Origin: Rachycentron canadum
Taxonomy: Eukaryota; Chordata; Actinopteri; Carangiformes; Rachycentridae
DNA length: 64,000 nt
NCBI GenBank assembly: GCA_038496675.1
Contig: CM076669.1
Location: 11,724,093-11,788,092, forward strand
Direction of reading: 5' to 3'
The notes beneath the pieces were generated by a model. It did not search any database. It had not been told where the DNA came from and was given only the letters and a program-made list of their open reading frames with translations. Within the stretch, counting starts at the first letter, position 1; the number at the start of each line of letters is the position of its first letter. Below are positions 36,890 through 47,650 of this stretch, in pieces. The position numbers were made by a program, and so were the translations under genes.

Positions 36890-37880
36890 TGTTTATCAAA
36901 AATTTTAAAATTGCAGTATAAACTTGACTACCTGAAAAAAATTTAAAATGTAATTTAAAAAAATGGACATTTTAGTTGATCTGAAACCTGAACACTGCAT
37001 GACATGTCTCAGGCTGCGAGAAAACTAGTTACCAAGTTATCAGAGAGGTTTGATAAAGGTAGTTAAATTTAAATAGTTCACTGAGCAATGACCTGCTGCT
37101 GAAATAGTTGGCTAAAAGTCAACAGATTAAATAATAAGAAAAAAGTCAATGGTTTAAATAATTGGCAAAAAGTCAATTGTTTATTCAGTTGAAGTAAACA
37201 GTTTAAAATAAGATGACCACATTTTAAAAGTGAAGTGCGCATAAGCCAGAGGCCTTTTCATTAGGATGGGAATTATTTCAGCACTTAGCAAACTGACAAA
37301 TGCACCTTTTAACACCACGGACACCACGAATGGAGCACTTTCATTAGTCTCATGTAGCTGTTGTAGGTGAAAAAACCAACTGTTTAGTGACAGCCAACCG
37401 TTAACATACTGACAGCTTCTGTCAGGGTCATAGCTCATGATGCTAGCCCATGGCATATAAGCAAACTACGGCCTTGACAACAACACAGTGATTGACAGAC
37501 ACAGATCAGTGTTGAATTCAGACGCATGGCCATTTATGTTTTTATATCAGGTTAAGTAATAATGAATGTGAAAGATGATGAAGCACAAAAAAAAGTGAAA
37601 TATTAAGATTCTTATCTTATTAGGGTGAAAGCTGGGACATCAAGCTTGAAACTCATATTTGGGCTGGATGTATGGTCACTGTAGTTTAAAAGTTAACTAA
37701 AAGTCACCCTTCTGAATAGTTAGTGAAAAGTCACCTGTTTTAATAATTACTTAAAAGTAAACTACTTAACTAAACTAATAGAAACAGTAAGGGTAAGGAA
37801 AGGATAAACAGCTACATTAGTTAAAGATACTGGATACAGGATTGAATTAATAATGGCCAAAGCTACTGGATACATGGTTG
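36890..37880. repeat. Degenerate array of about 27-bp AAAAGTCAA units, interrupted
   Basis: Units such as AATAGTTGGCTAAAAGTCAA, AATAATTGGCAAAAAGTCAA and AATAGTTAGTGAAAAGTCAC recur at 37100-37185 and again at 37685-37765, with about 500 bp of other sequence between. It looks like an old interspersed repeat with an internal short tandem structure, common in fish, and not a gene. Confidence 0.55.
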
Positions 37881-38628
37881 AAATCTCCAGCCACTCCATT
37901 AATATATGTCATACTAAATAACACAGAAAATTAGAGTCAAAACAATGGATTAAACACATGCAATGATCCACAAAACACTAAAAGTGCAGAGATGAAAAAT
38001 GACAATTACAGTCATGGGTGAATGGAAGGTAAATAGGGCGGTTTCATAGTATAGATACATACATTTAAATTATTCAGCTGCATTGTATTATTTATTTATG
38101 TCTTCAATGATACATTTTGACTTATCCGATTAGTGACATTTGTCGCTTCTGGGAATCTGCACCTTATGTGCCTCCGGAAATATTGAGGTTACTGCCACGT
38201 TCGTGTGCGGAGTGGTTGTTTTTCCATTAAAACAGGGAAACGGTCCTCATCCTCTGGGCTATGCAGGGTCTCAAATCAAATCTTTACAGTGTATCCCTTT
38301 TGCTCTCTGCAACAGCAGCTGCAAATCAGTTCATCGTTTCTGCATCCCAGAATGAGTGTTGGACCAGCTACAAGGAACAGTGCGAGATGAATGAGGGCAA
38401 GCGCATTGTAATTTCCATATCAATCACGGATAGTGTCAGCAGCTTAAGTTTGAGAGGAAGAGAAAGAGAGGGAAATGAATGACAGACAGAAGAAGAGTAA
38501 GACATAGAGAGAAAATAAGAAAATAGATGCTTTTGTTATTATGAACATGGCTATTATTTAATGAAGCCATTTCAAATCGAGGGCCAGGTAATGCATCTCG
38601 TGGCACGGAGCCAATAGGAGACTGACTG

Positions 38629-38665
38629 ACTGACTTACTGACTGACTGCCTGTCTGTCTGTCTGT
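38629..38665. repeat. (GACT)n / (TGTC)n tetranucleotide repeat
   Basis: GACTGACTGACTGACTTACT, then GACTGACTGCC, then (TGTC)3. Confidence 0.88.
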
Positions 38666-39489
38666 AACAATCTTTGAAACCGTGTCAAAATCTCAACCGT
38701 CTCTAACATCTGGGTGCAGACAGGGTGCAGTTGTCATTTAGGCCATAAATGTCCAGCCGATTTATCATCCAGAAACATTAACATTGAATCCTGGCTGTCA
38801 GCGTGTATGTCAACTGGGCCTTGATGTGGAGGTGGTGTGGCTGACAAGCTGGAAGGAAGGGAGGGATGCAAGGATGAAAGGAGGGAGAGGGAAACTGAGA
38901 GAGGGAATGAGGGGAGGCCCTCAAGGCCTCATAACAAGTTCTCGAGAGTTGGGCTGGCGAAACTTTGTGCTGCCGTTATCTTGTTAAGTGCGGGAGTCAT
39001 TGAAGGACACCAGACAACTGATTGAACGGAGTTGACTTCAGCACAATTTCCTCCTCGTGGCGACATGTATCAACCAGGCTATGGGTCCCTATATTCTGCA
39101 GCTTAACTACCTCTCAGGCCTCCCACTGTGACAAATGGCTTCTGTCTCTTCTAATGTAATATTTGTTTCTACTTCTGAGAGCCTCTCGGCTACTCCACGG
39201 CGAGTCTGTCTGCCGACTGCTTCATTGTGTTAGCTGACTTTATTCCCCAACTGGCTGTCAATTGGTGGACCGTCTGAGTGTTCTCGTCTGTCTGTCTTTT
39301 GTCTCATTGCCTACACAGTCCTTTTTCTCTCCTAAGTTCTTTCTACTGCTCCCTCGTCAACCCCTTCCTTCGTCTGTCTTGCACTCACCATTCCTCTGCC
39401 TCCCTTGTGCACTTTGCCTGACTCTCCTCCCTCACCTACTCTCTCTTTCTCAATGCCTCTCTCCCATCCTGTTCCCTGTTTTCTTTTCT

Positions 39490-39524
39490 TCACCCCCCCC
39501 CCCCCCCCCCTTTTTTTTTTTTTC
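39490..39524. repeat. Poly-C/poly-T tract
   Basis: A long C run passes directly into a T run. It can form triplex or i-motif structures and is a likely sequencing weak point. Confidence 0.9.
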
Positions 39525-40914
39525 TCTCGCCACTTTACCACCATGTCTTTGCTCCAGATGCTAGCTGTCTCAGCTCCGTGGGCTGCGTCTCAGTGATGGG
39601 CCCCTCCAGGAATTCAAAGCACCATTCTGGCATTTTCTTCCAAGCAATTGCTTTTTGCAGTAATAAAGGGGGAGTAGCTTTAGCATCTCTCTCTGAATGG
39701 GCTTACTGGCCCTAGGCAAAACAAGCACAAGTGCACATCCATGAATCCTCTTGAGGCAGGAGCACACCACGAGACTCTGTCCAGATTCTGACCCAATTAA
39801 GCCATCTCACACAATTTACAGAATTGGTCTCAAAAACTTACCATTAAGAACTTTTTCTTTCTCAAATGCTCTTGATGTGAAAATTTGTCTTTGACTCAGC
39901 ATCGCACAGTCTAGACCTGATCAGTCAATGAACCCAAAGAACTGTTATGACATTCAACATGTGCGCAGTCTCAGCCATGATTCCCAAGAAAGGCTGATGA
40001 TGGTATAAAAGAGACTATTTATGGTAGATGTAGTGTTCTGTTATACGTCTAAGTGTAATTTCAAGTAGATTTTTTTTTTTTTAAAAAGGGATAATGTAAA
40101 TATCCAGTAATATACAACATGAGTTGTAGATTCCTTGTTGTGGTAGAGAGAGAGAGAACACTTGTGGACATTTGGAATAATGATGATAATACTGAGTAGC
40201 TGACTGTTTCATTAAAAAAAAACATAAAAAAACCAAAAACACGAATTTTATATTAATGAGATAAAAAACTGTGCTTTTCTTGAAGCTATGTTGCCAGTGT
40301 AGAGGTGGACAAGCAGGTAACACAAGATATTTGCTCGGCACAAGGGCGGCCAAGCACAAACAGCCCCTTCCTTTGACTTTGACCTGTTGAGGCCCGCAGC
40401 CATACACCACTTACAATATGATATGTAAATATTATACATGCAGTTTTAATGGTAATTAAAGTCACATTGACACCAAATTAATTCACGATGGGACACGGAG
40501 CATTTAAGGTGCAATTAGCCATGGTGGCGGATGCGACGATACTTTGCCTAACTGCAAACTCCAAACACTTCACAATTTGTTTTCACATTAAGTAAATGTC
40601 ACAGCATATTAGCATGCTATTATGGCATTCATGCTTCTCACACAGCGTCTGGTTACAAAGGTGCAGGTATAGAGGCCACCGAGGAACAGGAAGAAAGAAA
40701 GACAAAAACAGGAAGGACGCGAGGGCATTAAGGTTGCAATGACTCTTGTGAATGTGACCAGTAGATGTTTGTGTTTGGATGGCCAATCAGTCCATGTGTG
40801 CACACCTTGTAAGTGCTCATTCTATTTTACACAGTGAATGACACTACATCCTTCTTTTGCTAAGCCGTTTTTCCTTGTGAGTTTCTTTACAATCGAGTGT
40901 TGTAACAATAAGCA

Positions 40915-40996
<82 letters not shown>
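40915..40996. repeat. (CA)41 microsatellite
   Basis: About 82 bp of uninterrupted CA, the longest perfect array in the window. Confidence 0.96.
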
Positions 40997-41000
<4 letters not shown>

Positions 41001-41236
41001 AGAAAGGTACTGAGGCTGTAATTGATTGCATACTTGCATTTATAAGCGTTATGTTTATTAGGCTTGTCAAACTGAAGGCCAACATTTATTGATTAGGTGT
41101 GAGGCAGCACAGAACAATGCACCTGTAATTTCTAAATATATCTGTTTGACTTCTGTGTTTTCAATGAAAATTTTTATTGTTTTTTTTTCCTTTTAACAGT
41201 TCTGTGTGATTTTACATGTGGGTTAGTTTTTTTGTC

Positions 41237-41640
41237 ATGTTCAACATTATAGTTTTGTGTGTTAGCATGCTAACATTTGCTAATTTGTAATTTTTGTATT
41301 GCATCACAAGAAAATGAACTACTGGAAAAATGCTCTGATGTGATCACAGCACTAGGTGAAAGGCAAAGGGATCAAAAAAGTTGCTGCAGTTCATCTTGAG
41401 AGGTGCAAGAATCTCTGTGATACCAAATCCATGCCCTATACTGTTTAGAAATGTTACTAAAAAAAGGTGTCAATCTGGTGGTGGCTCTAGAGGAAAAATT
41501 CAAAGGTCAGGGATCATTAAAATCAGTAGTAAATCCAGAAACTATTAATGTCAAAATTCCATGGCAATCAATCCACAGCTGTTGAGATATTTCAGGGAGG
41601 ACCAAAGTGAAGGACTGACAGACAGATGCTGCTCACATGT
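41237..41640 (+). repeat. Interspersed repeat, family D copy 2
   Basis: GTTAGCATGCTAACATTTGC near 41262, GTGGTGGCTCTAGAGGAAAA near 41480, ATTCCATGGCAATCAATCCA near 41556 and GTTGAGATATTTCAGGGAGG near 41581 match the usual order of this percomorph repeat and of the copy at 35361-35742. It ends in GACTGACAGACAG. Confidence 0.85.
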
Positions 41641-41644
41641 TTCA

Positions 41645-44595
41645 AGTTTGAGAGAATTCAAGGTGAATCAGTGAGCTCCTGGTGCTATGTAACAGATGTT
41701 CATTGTAAAAAAAAAAAAAGGAGAAAAAAAGGGGGGAATGTTGTTCAGAAAAGAAGCAATCTACTTGTCAACTTTAGCACTTTGTCACCATACAAAAAAA
41801 TGGTCCCTGGTTTGATGTAATTGCCTTTCCACCGTCTAAGTCTCCAAACTTGAACACATTTTTAAAGCTTATGGGATGATGGATGCTCGTTGCCTCACCG
41901 AGAACCATATGCCTGAAGATCGAAATCAACAAGCATTCCCTTAATTCAGAGACGTTGTGTTCACTCAGTGTCAGACAACACAATGCAGCAGAGGGCTGAC
42001 ACATGAGCGCAGGCTGCACAGAAAAGCACACTGCCTGTGGCCACACTGCCATCTCCCATTTAATGTCAATGGGTGCCTGCGCACATTGAAAAATATCCCA
42101 TCGCTGCTTAATATTTCAAACCGCGAGTCACAAAATTCTTAATATTCCTCTCTTGTCCAATGAAACTTGATGTTTTCCATCTGTGGCATGCTCATTACAC
42201 AGTAACAGCAAATCCCACCCACCCCCGCCCCCGCTACCCCCGCACTGCCTTCAAATGACACTCATCATGGTGTTTAAATTTTGCAAAGCTGCCTTCTAAA
42301 AAGCTATTCAAATATGCATGTGGTCTCTGGCCCCATTTCCGGGGGTCCATAATGTGGCTCTTGGCTTTCTCAGTGGAAAACTCAACAAGTTGACTTCCTT
42401 TATGAATTTACGTCCCCAGGCCATCGGCAGCCCTTTATGCTGCTTCCTGACAGTGGCTCCTCTCTCTGTCTCCCTCCCTGCAGAGGAAGAAGCTCCAGGC
42501 TATGCTGAAAATAGGATAAGATATTCAAATATGTGCATGCGTTCACCTACAAGTTCTTGCGTTTTTCGAGGTCAGCCGAGTCTCGTTTTTCCTCGGCTGG
42601 TGAATCAGATCAGCCTCGCAAGGTTCTCAGACATCCCTGACGGAAATGTGTGTATGTATGAATGCGTGTGTATGCATGTGAACAGATATGAGCCTCCCCG
42701 TGTCACCACCTATGTGAGGCTACGTGCTTTGCTCTTCGGGCAATGAGGTGAAACGCCTGGGTGGGTCCAAACATTTTTTTCCCCTCGGATGCTCCCAACA
42801 GTCAACAATCCATCGATTTCAGCCGCAGAACAAAAGCGAGTCATAAACAAACAGGCAGAAGGAAACACAGGGGACCACGCTCAGAGACAGAGTGATCTGA
42901 TGGGAAAGGTTTTAAGCAGCAGTGGAAAGCTTTGGTTGCACAGACAGAGGGGGAATGTGTTCATGCATGTGTGTGTCCGACCTTTCTGCATTCTTTCAGC
43001 ACGTTTGCAGGCTGATGTACATGTATGTGCAAGTGGGTCATGAATGTTTGCATTTTTCTGTGTGACCCTGAATAATTGCTTCGATGCAGCTGCGCTCGTG
43101 CGTATGCACCAGCGCAACCTATGTGCCTGCTTTGATGCTACGTTCATTAATATCTTTAATGTGTGTATTTGCCCTTGAGGGTTTATATCTCTGTCTGTGC
43201 ATGTCAGTGTGTGGTTTACACTGAAGGCCGGACTGAATCAGCTATTTCAAAATCAGCATTTTTTTTTTTTTGACTCTGCTTACAAGAAAAGAGTTGCACA
43301 TGACCTCTCCTGCTTTCTTTCCTTTATCACTCCCTCCACCCCCTCCTCTGTATCCCTTACTGCTTGTTACTATCTTCCCTCATCTGTTCCTCCTCCTCTC
43401 TGTTTGCAGTTCAAACCAGGACCACGGCCGTGCTACATTCTTTAGCTATCCAAAGCTAAGATTAGCATACTGATTAGCTAGCCTTGTGGGATCTATCTTC
43501 GCCTTCCTCCGAGCTCACATGCAGAGCAACAGCCTCATGAATACATAATAGCACTGTCAGCAAACAAATGCATGGCTGAGAGCTTCCAGATGAGGGAGCT
43601 AGTGCACAGAATACAATTCTTTCATTTTTTTCAATTTATTTATTTATTTATTTTTACTTTTTTAATGTAATCAGAGGGTATCGGAGCATTCTGGTGTGAT
43701 TAGTTTCCAACTGCAGCATACAGGAGGAGCACCTTCTTCCCCATCTTCCATTCTTTTTTTGTGTGTGTGTGTCTCTATCTCAATCCACTATTCCCCCCTT
43801 TTTCACCCTCAGCAGGGTTTCTTTTTAACTCATTTCCCCTCTCTGCCTCTTCCTGTCTCTCCCCAAATCTCCCTCTCTGTCCTCCCTTTCTCACCCCTCT
43901 CTCCTTCTCCTCCCTGCACCTCTCTTATCCCTTATCAGCACATTAGTGAGGATATCTAGCCACCACCTGCCCTCACCTGTCAGTGCCTCTTCTTCTTTCC
44001 CTCCCTCCACACACATTCCTCTCTCTGCCTCTCTCCTTCTCAATCGCTCAGAAGGGCCTGAGTGAGGACAGCAGATCGTGTGAAGTTGGATGTTGATTCT
44101 AGGTGACAGGCACCATATGAGTCATAGCCATAATCACAGAGCTCCCCTCAATCCCCGTACGCCTACCCCACCTTTGGCTGCAACAACACAGCAGCACTAC
44201 GAAGTTAAAATTGTCCATGGTACAAACAATGGCTGTACAGTACACACCATTACACAATTTCTGCTGTGCGTGCGGCATTTTCATTCTCTCCGACACATCA
44301 GGAACAGACTGGTGAAAAAGTGTATATTACACCCATCCTTTAAAAAAAATTACACAGACCGTTGTTCGAGCCATGTGTGTGCACGAATTAGCATACCTAT
44401 AAAATGATCAGAGAAGAAATTTAAAAAAAAGCACTGATGTTTAGATAATGATTCAAAGCCAAATGTATTAATATCATGTGACAACGTGCAGTAAAATTAT
44501 GTAGAACAACTATGATTAATAAAAAAAAGAAAAGAGGAAATGACCAATGTTTTCTGAATTTTTTTTAGATTGATCAGTACACTGGTAATCACTGA
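41645..44595. other. tafa5: tafa5 intron 1, no gene seen
   Basis: It contains A/G runs (41706-41735), a run of about 13 T (43259-43271), a TTTA-rich stretch (43625-43665) and pyrimidine-rich stretches (43310-43400, 43790-43930, 43990-44040). No exon or complete element. Confidence 0.5.
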
Positions 44596-44600
44596 AAAAT

Positions 44601-44634
44601 AGAGAAGAGAAGAGAAGAGAAGAGAAGAGAAGAG
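44601..44634. repeat. (AGAGA)n pentanucleotide microsatellite
   Basis: A perfect period-5 array of nearly seven units. Confidence 0.93.
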
Positions 44635-44639
44635 TCATA

Positions 44640-46730
44640 CTATCATGCAGTAACATGCAGCGTTAAGCTCAACTCCAGAAAAGACTGCAAGAGGGATGAG
44701 ACTGTTGAAGAAATGGAAAAGAGGGCAATTAAATTACAAATGTGCCCACAAAGAGGGAGAAGGGAAAAAACCTGAAGAAAAACTGAGCATTAAATGGAGA
44801 AAGAGTGACCACAGCTGACCAGAACATCAAAGGACACAAGAACAAAGTCGAGGAGAGGGTAAGATAAATATGAAAAAAGGACAAAACAGAAAGGACAGCA
44901 CAGACGAGGAAGGTCAAACAAAATGGAAATAGATGAGAGGAAACACAACACTAAAAAATAGCGAGAGAGAGAGCGAGCGAGTTCAAATGGTTAGCGATTA
45001 ATCAGCTGAAAAGACCACAAGACTAAAGAGAGAGCTAAAAGGGAAGAACTAGCAGGAAGAAGGCCTTGGGGATTTAGTTTAATAGACAAATATTGTTCAA
45101 AACAGAAAAGGAAGACATGCATGAATTACGTTGTTTTACTTGACTGGTCCAACAGTTAAAATACCCAACAAGGAAAAAAAAAAAAAAAGTATGATGGGTG
45201 ATTTCAGGCTCAGTGATGGACAAACAGCATCTCAGACTAAAAGGTACCAGACATTTCTGAGCAATATGAGGTGGAGAGGTAATGGAAGAGAAAAAACAAG
45301 AAATCAAAGAATCACTATGGCTCAGATTATTAAGTTCCAGAAGGGGTGAGGTTGTTGCTGGGTAGGAGGTCAAGCTCCATGGAGGTTGGGGTGGAGGGGG
45401 TTTAAGAGACTGCTGACTGAAACAAACATCCAAGCACCATTGATTGGACACAAGCAGGAGATCAATCAACATGGCCAAAGGCACCATCAAAGAAGAAAAA
45501 GACCCCCCCCCCCTCCTTATCCAGAAGCTTTCGCTCTTATAAACCAAACCTCCCCATTGATTAACCTGGGGCCTGTGTGATTACAAAGCAAACTCAATCT
45601 TCTGTGCTTTGTGGACGGTAAAGAGGGAGAAGAGAGGGGCCGGGGGTCAGTGTGGATGCTGTCTGGAAAACTCCAGAGAAGATCACATGAGAAATCTGTT
45701 CATTTCTCTTCAACACCAGCATCGCTAATGCACCCGAAGACAAGATGGTTGCATTAATCATTAGCTTGGTGGCTCTTTTTTTTTTGGGTTTATCATGGCT
45801 GTTGCACATAGCCCGGGTTTTTCACACGCAGCAGACTGGAGCACAGTGTGCCAGCTGGATTCTTCCTCATAAGTGACTCAGACGCACTTTGAGACAGAGA
45901 AGGGAAGCAAGCGAGAGAAGGTGTGAGGGTGCTAGGGAACAAGGAATGAAAAGACACACTCGGTATGAGAAGTGGCCTCAGAGAGGGGCGAGAAAGATGG
46001 AAAGAGGGAGATTGTTTGACCGTGCGTGCATGTGTGTGTGTTTGCATACATTTGCCTAATAAGGTTATCCTTAGGCAGTGGTTGAATTTCTGCCCTGAGC
46101 ACTGTATGCACAGCTAAACATAATTCATGACTAAAACATTTTTTTTATCCTGTTGTTTCTAATGTGAAATCTTCATTCATGTTCCATCCTCCGTAACCGG
46201 TGTCAAGTGCGCAGACAATATGACAGACTCGTGACTGTCTGACCTCAGTAAGTCAGTCTGACAGTAACAAAGCCCTCAGGAAAGAGATGTGTGTGCATGT
46301 GTGTGAGTGTTCCAGAGAGAGAGAGAGAATTAAAGGGACTCACAAGAGATTTAATTAGGCCTCTAGTACACTTCGGTTCATCCTCCAATCCAAAGAAAGT
46401 GTTTTCACCAGACGACAAAGACACATTTCCCTCTTATCTAAGCCTTGTCTCTGCAGAAGTGCCTGCTCATGCCTGTGTGTGTCTTTACACGAGTGAGAGC
46501 AGGAAGGAAAAGATTGAGAAGGTAGGTGGGTTTTAGTGCATGTGTGTGTGTTTTCCAATAACTGAAAATGACACGTCGACAACAGCTGCTGGATCAATAC
46601 GCAGAAAACCGATTGCCAATCAGTGGCATCATTTTGTTGTCAAAGCATCCCCACATCACCCACTGCGCACCAGCGCCCGCGTCCAAAAACTGGCATGAGT
46701 GGCACCAAAAAAAAAAAATAAAAGAAGAGG
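44640..46730. other. tafa5: tafa5 intron 1, first 2 kb after exon 1A
   Basis: Purine-rich plus-strand sequence (44680-45060). An open frame on the minus strand (45074-45547) shows no recognisable features. A palindromic CCAAT pair, GATTGCCAATC, at 46611-46621 lies about 170 bp into the intron and might bind NF-Y. Confidence 0.45.
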
Positions 46731-46732
46731 GC

Positions 46733-46757
46733 AAAAAAAAAAAAAAAAAAAAAAAAA
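46733..46757. repeat. Poly-A run (poly-U in tafa5 pre-mRNA) just downstream of the exon 1A donor
   Basis: 25 A on the plus strand, preceded by another A run at 46707-46718. In the transcript this is a U tract about 30 nt after the 5' splice site. Confidence 0.9.
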
Positions 46758-46781
46758 GACAGAGAGAGGGAGAGCGGCTGG

Positions 46782-46787
46782 ACTTAC
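46782..46787 (-). other. tafa5: 5' splice site of tafa5 exon 1A (strong)
   Basis: On the sense (minus) strand the junction reads TGCG|GTAAGTC, a near-consensus U1 site. It leaves one coding base (G), so the intron is phase 1, which agrees with exon 1B and with the mammalian gene. About 25 nt into the intron the sense strand has a pyrimidine-rich stretch and then a run of about 25 T. U-rich sequence just after a donor is a known TIA-1 binding context. Confidence 0.9.
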
Positions 46788-46899
46788 CGCAGTAGAGAAC
46801 AAGCAGCGCTGTCAGAAGCACCACAGCCCAGAAAGTTGACGACATTCTCGGCCAGCGACTGGCATCTTTGCGTCTTGCCAACCTTGACACTGAAGCCAT
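46788..46899 (-). CDS. tafa5: tafa5 exon 1A, coding part (long-isoform N-terminus, signal sequence)
   Basis: Reading the minus strand from ATG at 46899-46897 gives 37 codons plus one G, then GTAAGT at 46787-46782. The peptide starts MASVSRLARRKDASRWPR, then MSSTFWAVVLLTALLVLYC. Human TAFA5 isoform 1, as I recall it, has MSSTFWA at the same residues (19-25) and ends this exon at YC, residue 37, also in phase 1. A basic N-terminal stretch (R6, R9, R10, K11, R15, R18) is followed by a hydrophobic core (residues 23-35), as expected for a secretory signal or signal anchor. An in-frame TAG lies six codons upstream of the ATG, so this is the first in-frame ATG. Met19 has the better start context (A at -3) and could serve as a second start. 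The mature domain lies in later exons outside the window. Confidence 0.94.
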
Positions 46900-47142
46900 T
46901 GAACGCACAGAGCACTACTTCCTCTTTGAAGAGACAAATAGAAAGCAAAAGGTAGTAACCTCACAATCCAGCTCGGCCTCTTACAGTGCTCATATCTCCG
47001 CGTGTAATCCCACAAAAAGACATGTCAAGATCGAGCAACTGATGGAAAAGCAGTGATTTGCTCATTAAGGTGTCGGATTGCCGGTGCGCAAAAGAAAAGG
47101 TCACATTTTCCTTAAGAATCCCAAATATGGAACAAAGCAGCG
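46900..47142 (-). other. tafa5: Probable 5' UTR of tafa5 exon 1A
   Basis: This lies between the TATA box and the ATG. It holds no long homopolymers, and an in-frame TAG stands six codons before the start. The exact 5' end is not known. Confidence 0.5.
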
Positions 47143-47150
47143 CTTTTATA
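47143..47150 (-). promoter_or_regulatory. tafa5: TATA box, putative core promoter of tafa5 exon 1A
   Basis: The minus strand reads GGCTATAAAAGCGC, a textbook TATA box with GC-rich flanks. It sits about 245 bp upstream of the exon 1A ATG. A start about 30 bp downstream, near 47115-47120, would give a 5' untranslated leader of roughly 215-220 nt. No transcript data are available, so the start site is inferred. Confidence 0.6.
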
Positions 47151-47199
47151 GCCTATTCGTTCAGCGACTCAAGTTGGTAAACGTCCCAAAGTGTGTTAA

Positions 47200-47650
47200 C
47201 CTCTATTTCCGTCCTAAATTTCAGTAAAAGGAAGCGCGGTGCGCTGCCCGAAGATCGCGTTGAGTTAATGCTCAAAGTGTTCAATCATCTGTACCGCAGC
47301 GCCGTAAAACCTCCTTTCACCTGTGGTAGGTATCCACGGTTCTCTCCAGCCCCAACAGCCCCGGCGGCACAGCCCCAAGTCCGGGCTGAAAAAAAGAAAT
47401 CAGGTCCGAGGAAAATCCGCCCGAATGGATGAAGGAGGCTTGGTCGTGTGTGGAGGGAGGGTGGGGGGGGGGGGGGGGTGAAGAAAAGTCCCTGAATCTC
47501 ACGGTTTGGGCACGAAGTAGATGGAGATCGCAGGAGGAAACGGAGGACGGACAATGGATGTGTGAGGACGGAGGGACTGTTGGAGAAAGGAGCGAGAGGA
47601 AAAGTGCGCACTGTGCGTCTCCAAGTGATTTTGTCCAAAGTGAAACATTC
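47200..47650 (-). promoter_or_regulatory. tafa5: GC-rich upstream promoter region of tafa5 exon 1A
   Basis: This stretch is clearly richer in G, C and CpG than its surroundings, for example around 47225-47260, 47290-47425 and 47520-47620. It lies just upstream of the TATA box and includes a run of 16 G. CpG-rich promoters are common for neural genes. The boundaries are judged by eye. Confidence 0.5.
47448..47480. repeat. G-rich tract with 16-G run upstream of the exon 1A promoter
   Basis: The plus strand has GGAGGGAGGGTG followed by 16 consecutive G (47463-47478). On the sense strand of tafa5 this is a C run. It could form a G-quadruplex or i-motif about 300-330 bp upstream of the TATA box. 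It is also a likely site of assembly error. Confidence 0.8.

Larger units (their letters stand above)
37900..40905. other. tafa5: tafa5 intron 1; simple repeats only
   Basis: (GACT)n/(TGTC)n runs at 38629-38665. A run of about 22 C followed by about 14 T is at 39492-39523, in a pyrimidine-rich stretch (39340-39530). T/A runs lie near 40070-40085. No exon or complete element. Confidence 0.5.
1..47118 (-). other. tafa5: 5' portion of the tafa5 transcription unit (two alternative first exons plus intron 1)
   Basis: TAFA5/FAM19A5 is a small secreted cysteine-rich protein of the TAFA (chemokine-like) family, mainly expressed in brain. Human TAFA5 has two first exons, each spliced to the same exon 2 that begins the mature cysteine-rich domain. 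Both first exons are seen here on the minus strand, about 44 kb apart, in the same phase (phase 1). The right limit is my estimate of the start site from a TATA box and is approximate. The gene continues past position 1, so exon 2 and later exons are not in the window. A huge first intron is also known for the mammalian gene. The sequence cannot tell whether this is the a or b fish paralogue. Confidence 0.9.

Noticed and set aside
37100..37190. CRISPR-like array
   Set aside because: Units are adjacent and degenerate with no unique spacers, and the sequence is clearly vertebrate.
45074..45547. 157-residue open frame on the minus strand between exon 1A and exon 1B
   Set aside because: It includes poly-F and poly-P from simple repeats, has no domain and no sensible splice links, and sits in sequence already explained as intron.
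46733..46788. Extension of exon 1A reading frame past the donor
   Set aside because: The extra residues become poly-Phe from the T tract. GTAAGT at the expected phase and the human exon boundary mark the true end.
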